From the NCBI GenBank assembly GCA_009823395.1, contig CM020506.1, positions 22,132,001 to 22,196,000 of the forward strand: a stretch of DNA of 64,000 bases, read 5' to 3'. A model generated the notes under the pieces. That model was not told the DNA's origin. It ran no database searches and was given only the letters and a program-made list of their open reading frames with translations. The position numbers were made by a program, and so were the translations under genes. This stretch comes from Thamnaconus septentrionalis. Taxonomy: Eukaryota > Chordata > Actinopteri > Tetraodontiformes > Monacanthidae. How positions within the stretch are numbered: the first letter of the stretch is position 1; each line of letters starts with the position of its first letter. Below, in pieces: positions 28,129 through 60,200 of the stretch.

Positions 28129-28173
28129 CCAATGGAGACGGATTACGACACCGGGCAGCTGAGATATATAAAG
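28129..28173 (+). promoter_or_regulatory. gdf11: gdf11 core promoter: CCAAT box and TATA box
   Basis: CCAAT at 28129-28133 and TATATAAAG at 28165-28173 are spaced about 32 bases apart, in normal order for a vertebrate promoter. A start site near 28195-28205 is expected. The resulting 5' UTR of about 470 nt leads, without an obvious intron, to the gdf11 ATG at 28672. The ATT microsatellite lies just upstream. Confidence 0.7.
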
Positions 28174-28671
28174 AGCCCCGTTTTTGACCGCTCTTGCACA
28201 TTTTTCAGTGACACTTCTGAACATTTATACATCTCCATGGACTAAATTGTACAGAAGACCCCCCCAACCTCCCCCCCAAAAAAACAGCCATTAAACTACA
28301 TGTGGACGCGCTATGCATTCATCAGACCAGATCATTTAACTTCCAATGAAAACAGCCTGCAAGGAGACCTTCCGGAACTTTCTTTCCTTCTTTCTTTCTT
28401 TAATTTTTTTTTTTAATTTCATTTCATTTGCAACAACATCCTTCTGCCGCAACAACAAAAAAAAAAAACAACAACTTCGGGGTGATCGCACTGGATTAAA
28501 ACGCTTGTCCTCGAGTCTCTCTGCCCTTTTTGTAGGATAAGACAAGGATCGACGCACATCCTGAAGAAGGGATTTACCGCAGTGAAGCAAGTTTTTTTTG
28601 TGGGGGGAAAACAGATAAAAGGCAAGAGAAGGGGGGGCGGAAGTTACATCTCCGGGTGCCCACGTATCGTC

Positions 28672-47614
<18,943 letters not shown>

Positions 47615-49547
47615 GCTACACGGAATGCACGTTTTATGTACAGCCACCACTGCATCAAACCATGACCACACCCTCTGCGGAGCTTTCCCACCGGCACCAG
47701 AACCCATCCCTAGGCACCAGATTTCACTCTCCTTCCTCTGCCACAAACCATTCCACTGGGGTTTCCACCTTCCATTCAGTAAATAGATTCTTCTAAGTGT
47801 GCAAGAGAAAGAAAAAAAAAAAAGATACAAATGAACATGAGTCAGAAAAGACAGACGGGGAGACAGTAAATTATGAATGATCTAAAAAGGTCGACCATGT
47901 GGAGCAGCTAAAGAAAATGAAAATAAGATGGCTAAACTATGATGTAGAGTATGTTGTTAGCTTTTGTGGAATTTTAAAAGATTTTCTATGGCATCTCTGT
48001 TAAGTGTCAGGATTCGATGGCAAAAGATGTAAGCGTTTTAAAAAAAAATATCTTAAAAGCAAGTTGTTTAATGTTAACGTCTGAAACACCGACCTTCACA
48101 TGCTGGAAGAGGTCTCGTCGTGATTCCTCGTCCCGGGGTGAGTTCTAAGCCACTACAAAAAAAAAAGACAAAACAATTGCAAGGGGGCCTGATGAGATTT
48201 ATTTTGCAATCCATAGGAAAGGGAGAGAATGCATGCCACCACGTGGAGGGTTTATCACAAGCGTACACTTAGTATAAATCCAAAATCTTGTTTACAGACT
48301 TTTCGAGATGTGCTCTAGAGATGTGCCGAGGAGATCCAAAACCAAACCTTTACCTTCTATTAATGTATGACACCTTGGTGTGACATTCTTGAGCATCTAC
48401 AAAACCTTTCACACTTTCTTTGATCTTTTTTATTTCTACTCTTGTAAAACTCGACCAGGAAAAAGTGAAAGAAGCGGATACACTATTTGGACTCTTCACG
48501 ACCCGCTGAAGTTGCGTCAACGGTTCCGCCAAAATACAGATTTCTAGTTTTCATTTGCACACAAAAAGTCATTCAGTGTCACTGTGGGGGTGCGGGGGGG
48601 AGGTGTGAGAAGACAAAGACCCAGCAGGTTTCCTTTCTTTTATAACTAAGGGAATAAAAAAAAATGCATTAAGTGTTTAAAGAGAGAAGTTAATTCAGTG
48701 TGTCTAATTAAAATATAAGATGAAAAAGAATTCTTACCCTGATACAATGTTCTTGAGGGTGTCAAAGTTTATTGCGCTACAACCTAAGTTAGTCAAAGAG
48801 ATAAAGATAGCACAACACAGAGCTAGAACTTTTCAATCAAGGTTTACACACTTATACTTAACAATATCCAGAAATACTGAAGAGCAGTAGCATTAAACGT
48901 CACAACAGACTAGTTCTTTTCATTTGTCTTAATGCCGGTCTCAGTTAGTTCAAGTACCTACAGAGCAAAACAACAGACAGAACAAAAAGAAAATTCTAAA
49001 GATTGTAACTCAGCCACTGACTGTAGTTTAGAAAACATATTTATTTTTCCTTTTAATTTGCTTCATCCACGTGTATCACATCATTACCTTTGCAATAGAG
49101 AATATATTGTTAGTGCTTAACAACAGAGTAAATTTGTCTGCTTGAAGTCTGTCTTTGTTTCCTGGATGTCAAAGCAAAGACATCCTTTTGTTGTAAACGA
49201 AAGCACTATGCTGTTGGATAAAGGGTGAGCCTTCTGACGTTATATATAAATGAAATATATGTATATATTAAAAAAAAAAAAAGGGGGTACAAAAAACCTT
49301 TTTGGGGGCACTATACCTTACCAACAATAAATTTTGCACTATGAGATGTTCATGGCGTGAGGAGGTTAACTGTTGTCTGTGTGTTATCAAGCACAAGAGA
49401 GCTTGTATAGTATAGGATTTAAAATGAAAAAAAAAAATGAAAAAAAATATTCAAGCTTCTGGTGATCAACCATAAACTAGAGAGGTTATCACTTCTTTTT
49501 GATACCATCACGCTTTCCCGTCATCTTTCTTCGAAGCGGGGGCCTGT

Positions 49548-49589
<42 letters not shown>

Positions 49590-50680
49590 CTAATCCAAAT
49601 TGAGAACCTGGACATGCTGTTCCAGGGGCCTGAAAGGCCTCTTTGCCCACTGTGACTGATGAGTCACGTGTATAAAAGTGAATTTATGATGCTTTAACTG
49701 GAAACGGCCCAACCCACCAACTCTAACCTGTAAACCATGTTAGAGAGAGAGAGAGAGAGACGACGACGACGTCCTTTTCACTTAAAACAATGTGTTGCTG
49801 TCTTGCTTGCGTGAACCTGTTTATGCCTAATGTGTGTATTTTAAGTGAAAGCACCCATGTGAGAATGGGAAGAGTACCCAGGGATTGTTAGCCAAAGTAG
49901 AGGACGACGTGTGTTGTGATCGCAGGACTATGCTAGAACATTTCAAAGGCAGGAAAAAAAAAAAGTTTGTTTTTGTTGGGGGAAGGGGGCAGTGGTTGGA
50001 AATAATTCAACTGGTCAATTATCTATTTATTGATATTAGTAACAATGCATTTCAAAGTTTGTCTACCTCAGTTTAGTCCAAAATCTATGCTTGTTTTTTT
50101 TTTTTTTTCAATTCAATTTGTCATTTAAAAAAACAATAATCTGTGCAAACATTTACAAACCCCCCCTGCTCACACAGCCGGCGTTACCCCTCTGAAAAAA
50201 AAAAGAGAAAAAAAAGGGAATAGCTAAAACCACAGGGTCCCCTCGCTCTCAGGTTCAGATTGAATGACTGATGGTAGCAGCTATGGCGAAGTGTGGTCAA
50301 AATAAATGATTAGTAGTGCCCCAGATCTACGGCTCGGTGAGATGTTGCATTTTGAATTCTAGTGTTTGTATCTTGGTACGTGTGAGAACGTTTTCATATG
50401 ATTACATGAGGTAAGACATTTCTATGTAAATACCTACCCAAACGCTGACATTATCATGTTTTGGACAGGTTCACCGCTTCTAATGTTTTTCCTCACCCGC
50501 CCCTTCCCCACCCCCACCCCTCCCCATCCAAAATTTTTTGAGTAGTTTAAAAGAAAAGAATACCCCAATTTTGTAGTTTAATGGATGTGCATATGGATAA
50601 CTGTTCTATTGTTATTTTTGCTTTTTGTTGTTTATTTGCTGTCATTTTCTTTTGTACAATAAATCATTTATTTAGCTTAT
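47615..50680 (+). other. gdf11: gdf11 3' UTR (about 3 kb)
   Basis: No ORF is supported. AATAAA-type hexamers occur near 48652, 49327 and 50658. A CA repeat is at 49550-49588 and an AGAG/CGACGA repeat near 49743-49771. The last hexamer has the best context, with a T/GT-rich downstream region. Shorter forms ending at the earlier signals are possible. Confidence 0.55.
50658..50663 (+). terminator. gdf11: Probable distal polyadenylation signal of gdf11
   Basis: A canonical AATAAA lies in GTACAATAAATCATTT and is followed within 40 bases by TGTTGTCCCTTTTCTC-type U/GU-rich sequence. Beyond it the DNA loses UTR character and repeats resume. Confidence 0.6.
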
Positions 50681-51169
50681 GACCTGTTGTCCCTTTTCTC
50701 TCTAAGGCAGATTTTTTTTTCTCTCTTAATGTCAGTTAACTTTTTAAACAACGTGTTAATGAAGGCTTACTTCATCCAGGGACTCTCTCTCTGTGGTTTA
50801 CCAGTGAAACATTAAAAATGACTCAAAATAGATCAGGAGTAACAGTTGTAAGTTATAGGAATGTTTGGCTGCAACACTTCAATGAAATATACATTTCACT
50901 TTGCTGAGGAAGGTGATGATGATGATGAAGCTGTTTAATTAAGCCACAGTTGTCTCAAATTTAAGAATTAGATGCCCAAGACACAAGACTTTGGATTTCT
51001 TGTCTTTGTGGGTTTATATATGCAGTTCTCTGTCTATGATGCACAATTCACTTTTGGTTTTAATGCCTGGCATTAAAAGGATGTAAAGTTTGTATTTAAG
51101 TACATCAACTGGTTTTCAACTGTGGGCCTTCACTCTTTTCAAATAAGTAATGCTCCACTTACACAGCAC

Positions 51170-51300
51170 AGACAGACAGTGGTGTGGGGTTGTGTGATGC
51201 TGCCTCCCTACAATAAGGTCCTGGGTTTGATTCCATGCTGGGTCCTTCTGCCAGCTTGTAGGCTCTGTGCATGTTTTCGCTCAACTCACCTCACACCTCA
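51170..51300 (+). mobile_element. Degenerate SINE head fragment
   Basis: A diverged copy of the SINE at 45793, keeping the A-box side (CAGTGGTGT...GCTGCCTCCC) and the B box (CTGGGTTTGATTCC), then lost after about 120 bases. Confidence 0.55.
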
Positions 51301-54300
51301 GCTTCGTTTGATTCAAATACATGCAGGATCGTGATTTGGTGATTCACTTTATTCACACGGGTGTGTGCGTGTGCGTGCGTCCGTGCGTGTGTGTGTGTGT
51401 GTGTGTCAGTGATCAGCTCCAGACTCCCGCTAAGTCCGGATGCAATCATTGGAGATCGTTATTTCATTGGTGCAACTAACCTCAGAAGGCTTAGCTAGGA
51501 TTTTGGGAATGCTAACTCCCCAAAAACGAGCCCCGATTAGTGCAAACGTCATTCGCCAGTCGGCGACGATATGGATCATGTGTAAAAACTGAGGTCTTTG
51601 GTGAAACCTTATGTTTATGTCCTACTGTTAGTTTGACATTTAACAATTGTTCTTGTTGTTGTTTTTTGAGGAAAGTGTACTGCTTTGAGGGCAAGAGGCT
51701 ACATTAGCAGGCTAACGTGTCCAAACTTGTGGCCCCCAGAACTCTGTTGACAGTTCTCATGCAATTGCTCTCTCAGCCAGAAGAGGGAGACAGTAACGCA
51801 AGTTCAGCGCGTACAAGTGGCAACTTTGTGTCAAAACACATCTATCCTGAAAAGTAGACGTATTCAAATATGGAATCTCTGTTGGTTAAAATATGAACTT
51901 TGTTTTCGGCGGTGGTTAAACTCGATACATGAACGCATGCCGTCCATAACTTTTCTGTTGAGAATGGGAACGGACAGCGGAGGTGGTAGGAGGCAAACTC
52001 ACCACGAGGCTAATTGGTGAAAGAGAGCGTTCAGGGGACAATGGTTTAGTGTTGCCGTTCAGGGCTGCTATTATTTGGATGTCATATAAGATCCAGCCTG
52101 ACCCAATTAATATGCCACCAGATAGAGAGCCTCTCATCAACCTAATTTAGGGAATCAATAGGGGACAAATGAGAGTGAGAACGAAGCTCTTTACGGATGC
52201 AAACAGACAAAGACCACCCAGTGCAAGCTTGAGGAGAGTGATGCCAGCAATGACATAAACCTTTTGACAAATCCTCACTTGACATAAACAAACATTCACA
52301 CAGTCCTCCTGCCCCCGGAGTGCATCAACGTGCCGCACACAACATCCGTCATACCCACCCCACATAGGCGAGGGAGGACGTTGATGGATGTTTTCATTGT
52401 TTTGCCACATAAAGGAGGTTTTTTTTACAAGTTGGACGTAAAGCATTAGAAGCCCAGCGCTGCTACTCAAATCCTTAAGACTGGTGATGACATAATGAAC
52501 TCTGACCCAACTTCATTTTGGGTCCAACCTACTGAGACTGCTGCTAAGCTAGGTTAAGCTACGCAAAAAGTACAGTACAATGGGAATGTTGCCCCAAAGG
52601 AGAGGCCAGAGGGGGCGCTGGGAGGATTTGGGAGGGTCTTTATGGCAATTATGGCCATAAAGTTGAGAAAGAAGGTGAATTGGAGGCAGTTCTCAATGGC
52701 TTCAATTGCCGGACAGTCATCAGTGACACCTTTTTGTCTGGCTCGCTGACTGGCCGGTGCTTAGAGAGGGGAGCCGTTCAAGGAAGATCACACGAGCTGT
52801 GTGGGATGAAAGAATCTCACATGACAGTGAAAATAAAGTGCAGGCACAAAAGATGAGAGATCCAGTGAGTGGAAAGAGTCGGAGGAGGATTATGAAATGT
52901 TTAAGCTGTCAAGGAGGAATAATGCTCGGCAGATCTTTTTCACTTATTTCTTATCTGAAATATCACAACAGTTATTTCTTTGTTTGTTGTAAGAGCAAAA
53001 TGAATGATTGTTTTTACCATGATTTTTTTTTTTTTAATGTAAAGTCAAAAAAAAAAATCAGCAGTCTGGTTTTGCTGCTGTGGCCTTGGTCTTCTTGTCC
53101 TTCTCACATATGAATGACAGCTGTCAATCTTTTATGGTCCTGATGTGCCACCTGGTTTTGACGCTCATGATTGCTGGTTCTGCAACGCGGCGCTGCTGAG
53201 CTGTAAGTCAGTCTGAGTGTGACTGAATGTCCGGACGGCCTCAGCCCAGGACAGGACCACCTCCTCCCTGAGGGACTTCCTGCCCACAATCAGGCCCAGA
53301 AAGGAAGAGCAAGGGTATTCATTATCGTCATTATTGTCATTATTGTCATTGTCAGTGTTTCACAGCCTCCCTGGATGATGCAGATTGTTGTAAAAAAAAT
53401 AAAATCAAATCAAATAAAAAAGATAGAAAGAAAGAAAGAAAGAAAAAAGAAAACTAATATCAGACTGTGTTCAGTGAATTCTAATCCTGTTCTCAGACAT
53501 TTTAGTTTGGTAACAACAATTGGGTTGGCAGATAGTTTTCAAAATAGTCTAATGAAGGATATTGATATGACAAACGATATTGCAGGAAAGGCAAACTGGA
53601 CAATATTGTTTAATTTAATTTACAAATTTAGATGTGATATGGGATAAGGATATTAAGAATAGTCAATAATAATGAATACGTTTTTTTTTTAAGCAGTGAA
53701 AGGTTTCGTAAAAGAAAATGTTTTCTCACGATCCCATTCACAAGAATTTTGTTGAATTGGAAAACATCAAAAATCATTTCCCTCCAAAACATCTGCGCAT
53801 TCCTTAATTTTATTTCAAAGCCTTTCACAGCAGTGTGTGATTACATGAATCTGAGTCAGAAATCTCATTTTTGGCAACAACACAAATTGTTTCAAACAAC
53901 TAAAAGACTGCTATTTTTCAACGTATTTCCTGCTAATCATCTGTAATTATCTTTTAATAACATCTGCTTTTTTTTAGCCCTTAATTCTCCATTTTCTTTT
54001 GTTTATTTATAGTGTCTTCTGAGCCTCCAGGCTGGACACATTTATTTATGACACTAAAGCCAGGTTTAATTAAGGGTACAACACAAATCAAAGTCAAACC
54101 CATATCTGGAGGGTTTATTTCTTTTTCTGACAAAAATGACTAACATTGATTGTTTTACCTCTCTGAGGATCAGACTCAGATTTAAATTTTTTGAAAATAA
54201 AAAAAATAATAATTAAAATGTTACAGGTTAAATGAGGACACAGCTGCAGCCCTTATCCAAAGCGGCAGGGCTGGAAACACGAAGCAGCTCCAGGTCTGCG

Positions 54301-54877
54301 ATCAAACCTCCAAAAACACAACCCTCAACCACGTCAGTTAACCTTCTCCTTCCTTCACAAACACAGCAATGACCGACAAAATGATGTGAATGTGATAATA
54401 ACCATTTAATATCCCCAAAATAAAGGCACAGTAAAAGCGCAGTAGCAATTACAGCCTGTAAATGATGCCCCCCGCCCACATATGTTGCTATCATTATTTT
54501 GCAATATTATTGAGAAATTTTGAAAACACTTTGTTCGTTTGACATTTGCTGAACTACAATCTCCCATCAACAATAAGCAGGGTAATTCTCCAGTGTCTTG
54601 TCTCTTCTTTAACCCTTCTTTCATTCTCTTGCTGTGGTGGGTGTTAAGTATTTCCATCAAATATTGTGATTCGGTCCATCTGCCCTTGGAGGGAATCATG
54701 AGGGAAATAAGCACAGAGGGTCGTGTGTGTGTTTCAGGAAATGTAAAAAAAAAAAACAGATAAAGGGAGGCAAAAACAGAAAAACAGTGCTAACAGGTTG
54801 CACTGAAATACAGAAAAGTGGAGGAGGCGATAATCGCGGGTTACAGTGTTTGGCCAAAAAAAAAAAAAAAAAAAAAC

Positions 54878-54907
54878 GGGGGGTCTGGGGTCGGGGTGGG
54901 GGGGGTG
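54878..54907 (+). other. G-quadruplex-forming sequence
   Basis: Four G runs of four to eight bases are separated by TCT, TC and T loops, directly after a long A run (about 54856-54876). It is downstream of gdf11, with no gene assigned. Confidence 0.55.
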
Positions 54908-55267
54908 CTTTTGCGGGTTTGTTTGAGGCCAGAGCAGTCAGTGAAAGGCACTGTGGGGTCTCCATAGTTCACATGGCAAACTCTCAAACAGGGTTGGGGG
55001 TAGGAGGAGTGCCCCCACCACCACCACTCTCTTCCATCCCAACCCCCCTCCTCCCCCACCACCACCACCCCTCCCCTGTCATGCCTTAACTAAGGCCAGT
55101 GTTGACACAGTGCTGGCCAATCTAATTTTGATTGTCAGGGGCAAGAAATGGTGACACCCCCACCACCCCCCCGACCGGACCCTTCCTCCCCCTCGCCCTC
55201 CCCCAGAGATCATCAAGTTCATTTCTCTGGCTGCATAGGGATTTTTTTTTTTTTTTCTTTTCCTTTC

Positions 55268-55307
55268 GCCCCCCCCGCCCGCCCGCCCGCCCGCCCGCCC
55301 CCCTCCA
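55268..55307. repeat. (CCCG)n tract
   Basis: CCCG units flanked by C runs give a very CpG-rich 40-bp tract following a T-rich run. The minus strand has quadruplex potential. Confidence 0.8.
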
Positions 55308-55809
55308 GCTCGATCTCCCCATCTCTCTCCCCACCGCTAGAACAATATTCAGCCGCTCCTGGGCCTCTCAGAGTGAGCTCACTGGAGTTAATCTCTCAGG
55401 CCTCCTCTCTCTATGGCCTGCCTCGCTCTCTCTCGCACTCTCTCCCTCTCTTTCTATTCAAAAAGCCATTGGAGAACAGCTTGAATTAGTGACAGTTATT
55501 ATTCAGACTAATGAGTAAAATCTCAAAGGCAACAAAAGTGGACTGTGGCATCAGCAGCTAAAACAACATTCATAAATCATTCATCCTCAAGGAAAAAAAA
55601 GGGGAGGTTTATCTCTCGCGCGTGACTGAATCCAGTACGAGTAGAATTTACAGAATTGTGGTGAATTGAATCGGAACCACATGGTCCATAAATAGAAATC
55701 TGGCACGTCAGTCAACAGAATTTTAAGTGAAATCTTTGATTTATTGTGGAAACCTTTATTGTTTCCCATGATCTGTACCATTAGAAAAGACAGATGGCCC
55801 ACTGCACCT

Positions 55810-55810
55810 T

Positions 55811-55885
<75 letters not shown>
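55810..55885. repeat. Compound (GT)n(GA)n microsatellite
   Basis: About 10 GT units pass directly into about 27 GA units. Confidence 0.95.
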
Positions 55886-55894
<9 letters not shown>

Positions 55895-56574
55895 TGTGAG
55901 ATCAAGCACATGCATGCATCTAATAAATTATTCTTTTCTGACTCTTCATGCATTTTTTTTTTTTTTTTTTGCGTAGTGCTACTTAATACTTCGCATCATT
56001 CTGGATTAAGCATGTGCTACAAGTACCACGGTGACTTCATGTCTTTTGTGCAGGAACTATGACAGTTGGTGGACACTTCTGCGAGTCTGTGCGGTAATCA
56101 ATTCAAACAGTCGCAGACATTAAGACAGACATTAATTTTCTCTGTCTCTTCCCAGCCAATGAGATGCAACGAGTCTGGCAGCAGTAGCAGCATTGTGTTG
56201 TAATTAAAAATGAGACATGTTTAAAAGAAAAAGGGAATTTGGGGGAGTGGATCAGTCAATCACCTGAATAAAGGCCATCAAGAATAATATAGATGATCTG
56301 CCATGATGTGACAATGAAACACAGCAGTAATTAATTATGAATGATTACTTGTCAAAAACGCTTGTAGTTAATGACTCGTTTTAACATTTTAATTAATAGA
56401 TTTTTTTAGCATTACACAATTGTGCCTGCACATTTCAAAATGTAATTCAAATTTGTTGTAAATTTAATTTTGCAGCAATGTCCAATACTTACATCAAATT
56501 CACATTTTAAAAAAAGTCAGCATCAAAAACATGTTTTACATCAATCAAGCACACACAATTTGAATTGAGTAAAC

Positions 56575-56735
56575 ATCCATCCATTGAATTTCTGTCATTG
56601 TTTCTCCGCCACAGAGGGATGTTGCACTCTGGACACTCTGGCATTGCCAATTAGCCTCATGCGCATGTCTGAGGATCAGTTTTGACTACCTGGAGTCAAA
56701 TCTGCGACAACGCTAACCACTGTGCCAACCATTGT
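56575..56735 (-). mobile_element. Degenerate SINE fragment, reverse orientation
   Basis: CGCTAACCACTGTGCCAACC near 56711 is the reverse complement of the SINE A-box region, and CATCCATCCATTGAATTT at the other end is the ATGG tail. The middle is strongly diverged or deleted. Confidence 0.5.
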
Positions 56736-56836
56736 GTCTTCCTCAGAAAACACATTTGCACGTATTTTCTAGACAAACCAAGAAATTACGGTAAACAATA
56801 TTAAAGATCGAGAGGTGAAAGGTCAGTGTTGTTCTC

Positions 56837-57265
56837 TAAAAGGTACAGTGTGTAAAATCCTGCCATCTAGTGGTCAGATTTTAGATTACAACACTCATTT
56901 GCTCGCTCACTCACTCACTCACTCACTTCCTCTCTCGTGCTTGCCTGTGAACTACCTAAAAAAAACTGGGATAGCTCATCCACCTTCTTCTTTGTTTTCA
57001 GGTAACCTGGATTGTCCACACCAGGCTTCCTTCGAAATATGGCTGGATGGCAACTAACTGGGATCAAGACCCTCATTCTTTGTGTATTCTCTTATATAAA
57101 TAAATATAATATAAATAATGTACTATAACAGATAAAGAACCATTCTATGGGTACGAAAACCAAATGACTTTTATTATTTGTATTTACGTATTTATGGGCT
57201 GTATGTTAAGCTTTCACCAATGAAAAAATCATAAATTAGGCCAAATTTTACACACTGGTCCTATA
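56837..57265 (+). mobile_element. MITE family A, complete copy 4
   Basis: The ends TAAAAGGTACAGTGTGTAAA and TTTTACACACTGGTCCTATA are imperfect inverted repeats. The interior holds CCATCTAGTGGTCAG, a (CTCA)n patch near 56905-56930, CTAACTGGGATCAAGACCCT and an AT-rich centre. This is the reference copy for interpreting the truncated or split copies at 8318, 8913 and 13926-17379. It has no coding capacity. Confidence 0.75.
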
Positions 57266-60200
57266 TGAGTTCAGCGCAGGGAAAAACTTACTCAGGATCT
57301 GCGATCCCTACAAACAACTACACTTTGCGGCTGAACAGACGCCGTGCTTAAAGACAGATTTGCGGTGAAAATTGGTGGCGGGGGGTGGCTTTGTGTCAGC
57401 CGTAGGTACACGATTTGCAAGCTGTCAGATGACGGCCGTGTGGCTGGTAAAGCACTCTGACCGGTGCGTGGCGCCCCCTCCTAAACCCCCTACCCCCTTC
57501 GCAAATCCTACGCCCCCGCTCCCTCTCCCCACTCGCCCCTCGATACCCATGGGAGGAGGTCTGTTGCGCCGCGGCCACACTAAATCAACATCGTCCTAAT
57601 GAGGTGTCACACTTGACCCCCAGCAGCCTCGGACCCTCACAAGGGTGTCAGAGCCACAATGCAGCGACCCTCCATCTCCTCCAGTGCCTGGCTGACACAT
57701 TTTGATTCATGGGAGATCCTGGCTCCTGTCAGGACAAAAATTACCCCCCATCAAAATGCCACCATCAAAGACATTCATCAGGGCTACCTTTTGCATCTGC
57801 CATAATCCCAACGCCCCCCGAATCCCCCTCCAAAAAAAAAAATCCCGGTGCTAGTAATGCTAGCGCTCGACACGCACCGGTTGAGTCCTACAAGTTGCCT
57901 TTTGTTTCCCCATTGGTTTCAGAGTTCGAACGCCTCCTCTGCTGAGACCTGTCTCTCGGTGGAAGCCTGTCTGTCTGTCTGCCTGCCTGTCTGCTTGCTT
58001 GTCTGTCAGTGGCCGAGCTCCAGCCTCCTGCTCAATAATGACCCCGCTGAGCTATGAACTCAACGCCCCCCCCCCAGGTGTTGGCAGTGCATGTCCGATG
58101 ACCTATTGACCCGAGCTGCCTTAATGTGAACGGGTCATCATAGATAATGACAAACCTGAGAGGTAGAAATCGGTGTTTGCAGCCCCGCTGAGTCAAAACA
58201 GGGCAGCGGAGGCGCGGCGCTCACTCAGAGCAAGAGGTGAGACATGTTGAGTGCACGCTGACTGCCAGGGCGTGCAAAGTTCAACCCCGCCTCGTCTTTC
58301 CCAGCGTTTTGCTGTGTTTTGTGTAAGCGGGTACACTGGGGTGTAAGGTTGATTTTATTTTATTATTATTTTCATTTCATTCATTAAATCAAAACAAAAT
58401 GCTCTCCTTTACCTCCCCATCAGTTCAGCCCCAGCTGACGCGGCCGCTCCTCCTTCATTGAAATGATAAGTATCATTGTTAGCGAAGCTCAACTGGCATA
58501 GAAATGATCAGTGAGTGGTGCAGTCGCACAGTTTTTACTCTTTGGCTCTACCGGGACATCATGGCAGTCATTTGCTGAGAGGATCATTTCAGTCAGTCAG
58601 CTGGCACTTCACTCTGGCCAGTGAGGGAACCATTTGCTCCAAGAAAAGAACACCTTCCCCTGGGAGACAAGAGCCTCGCACAAAGGAAAGCCCACGTCAG
58701 ATGTCTCCTCCAGTGTTCGGCCGCAACAAATATCCTTCATGTTATAATGACTGACATCCAAAGCGATAATGTGCGACAAACAAATGTCACCACACTGAGG
58801 CCATTGTCTTTCAGATGCACTTTTAACAAAGTAGAAGCTTTAATTATCCACAGTTAATTGCCCGTTCATTAAGCTTGATTCGAGCTTAAACTTGAAGAAT
58901 GACAAGATTGATTTCAGTTTGACAAACGCACAGAAGCTCGGGAAAAAAACCCAGGAGATATATGTATTCTGGCTCTTAATGTGCCTGAAAAGACAATGTG
59001 ATGATTGTATCCATTGTTCAACAACATTATGTCTTTTATGAAGCTCATTATAAACGGGCCATAAACTCACTTAATGTTAAGTGCTCATGAAAAGTAATAA
59101 AACTGTCTTGATCTTACAAGCAAATACAAGCCTTTCAGATGAAGCTGAGTGTTGTAGCTGTTCCTTCTTTAACTCCAGTAGTTACAACCTAATGTTTTGA
59201 TATGTAAACATTTGGGTGTAATGCAAATCAAGCATTTTGACAGGAGTAATTCATTTCCTCAGATAAACCTGTTGAGCACAGTTTACATGAAGGTAGCAAC
59301 AAACTCTATTTAAAAGCTGCACAAACATTTCTTATTGATGTTGGGCAGGAAATTAACAGAAAGTACACAAAATAAGCTATTTATCTCATCCACCAACTCT
59401 TTGCATCTTTGTATATTATGTTTCTAGTTTTTCTTGGAGTATTAAAATATTTATTTTTAGACAAAGATGATGCATCTGCAATGTAAATGGTAACAGGCCT
59501 GTCTTGCTTTCACATGCTAATACTCACTCACAAGGTGTTTGATGCAGATAAAATATAAAGTAGAGAACCAATTGTATCACTGAAAGTCCTAAAAAAATAA
59601 ATAAAAATAAAATTAAAATTAAAAAAAGCACTCACTCTCAGTGGTAAGGCTGACTTTGCGAAATGCTCCATGATTGTAAAGCCCTTTCACAAAGGGAACA
59701 TTACGACCAATTGCTTAATGTTAAGTAAGAATGAAAAAAGCAATCATTATAATAAGTTTTAATAATTATGAGTAAATATATACAAGAAAAGTACAAATCC
59801 CATCTGGCATTCTAACTACCATTGTTGCCACCAGTGGGTGTTTTTCCCTCCTTCAGCTTTGACTGAACTTCCTCCTGCCTCAGGGAACCCATTCTAGTAG
59901 TTGACAATCCCACACAACCCGGCCCCAATTAATATCCACATTATGTGGATATCAATTTCTTTTATGCTATGTTTATTCAACAAACGGCAAACCACCATAT
60001 TGAGAATTGTAAGTACACAACAGTGCATCACCACTTTAAAGCCGATGCTCAAAGCAGTTACTGCTTCTTTTTTCTGATCTTGAATCAATCATTTTAGTAG
60101 ATGGTCATTGAATGACTGCTGGCCCTGTCCTTGGTGCTGAATGAGCAGGGTATTGTTTTGACAACAAATCCATACCAAAGCCTAACAAGAGCAGAAGTAC

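Noticed and set aside
57603..57620. AGGTGTCACACTT as a T-box site
   Set aside because: It only partly matches the palindromic T-box element, and one short motif in 13 kb is expected by chance.
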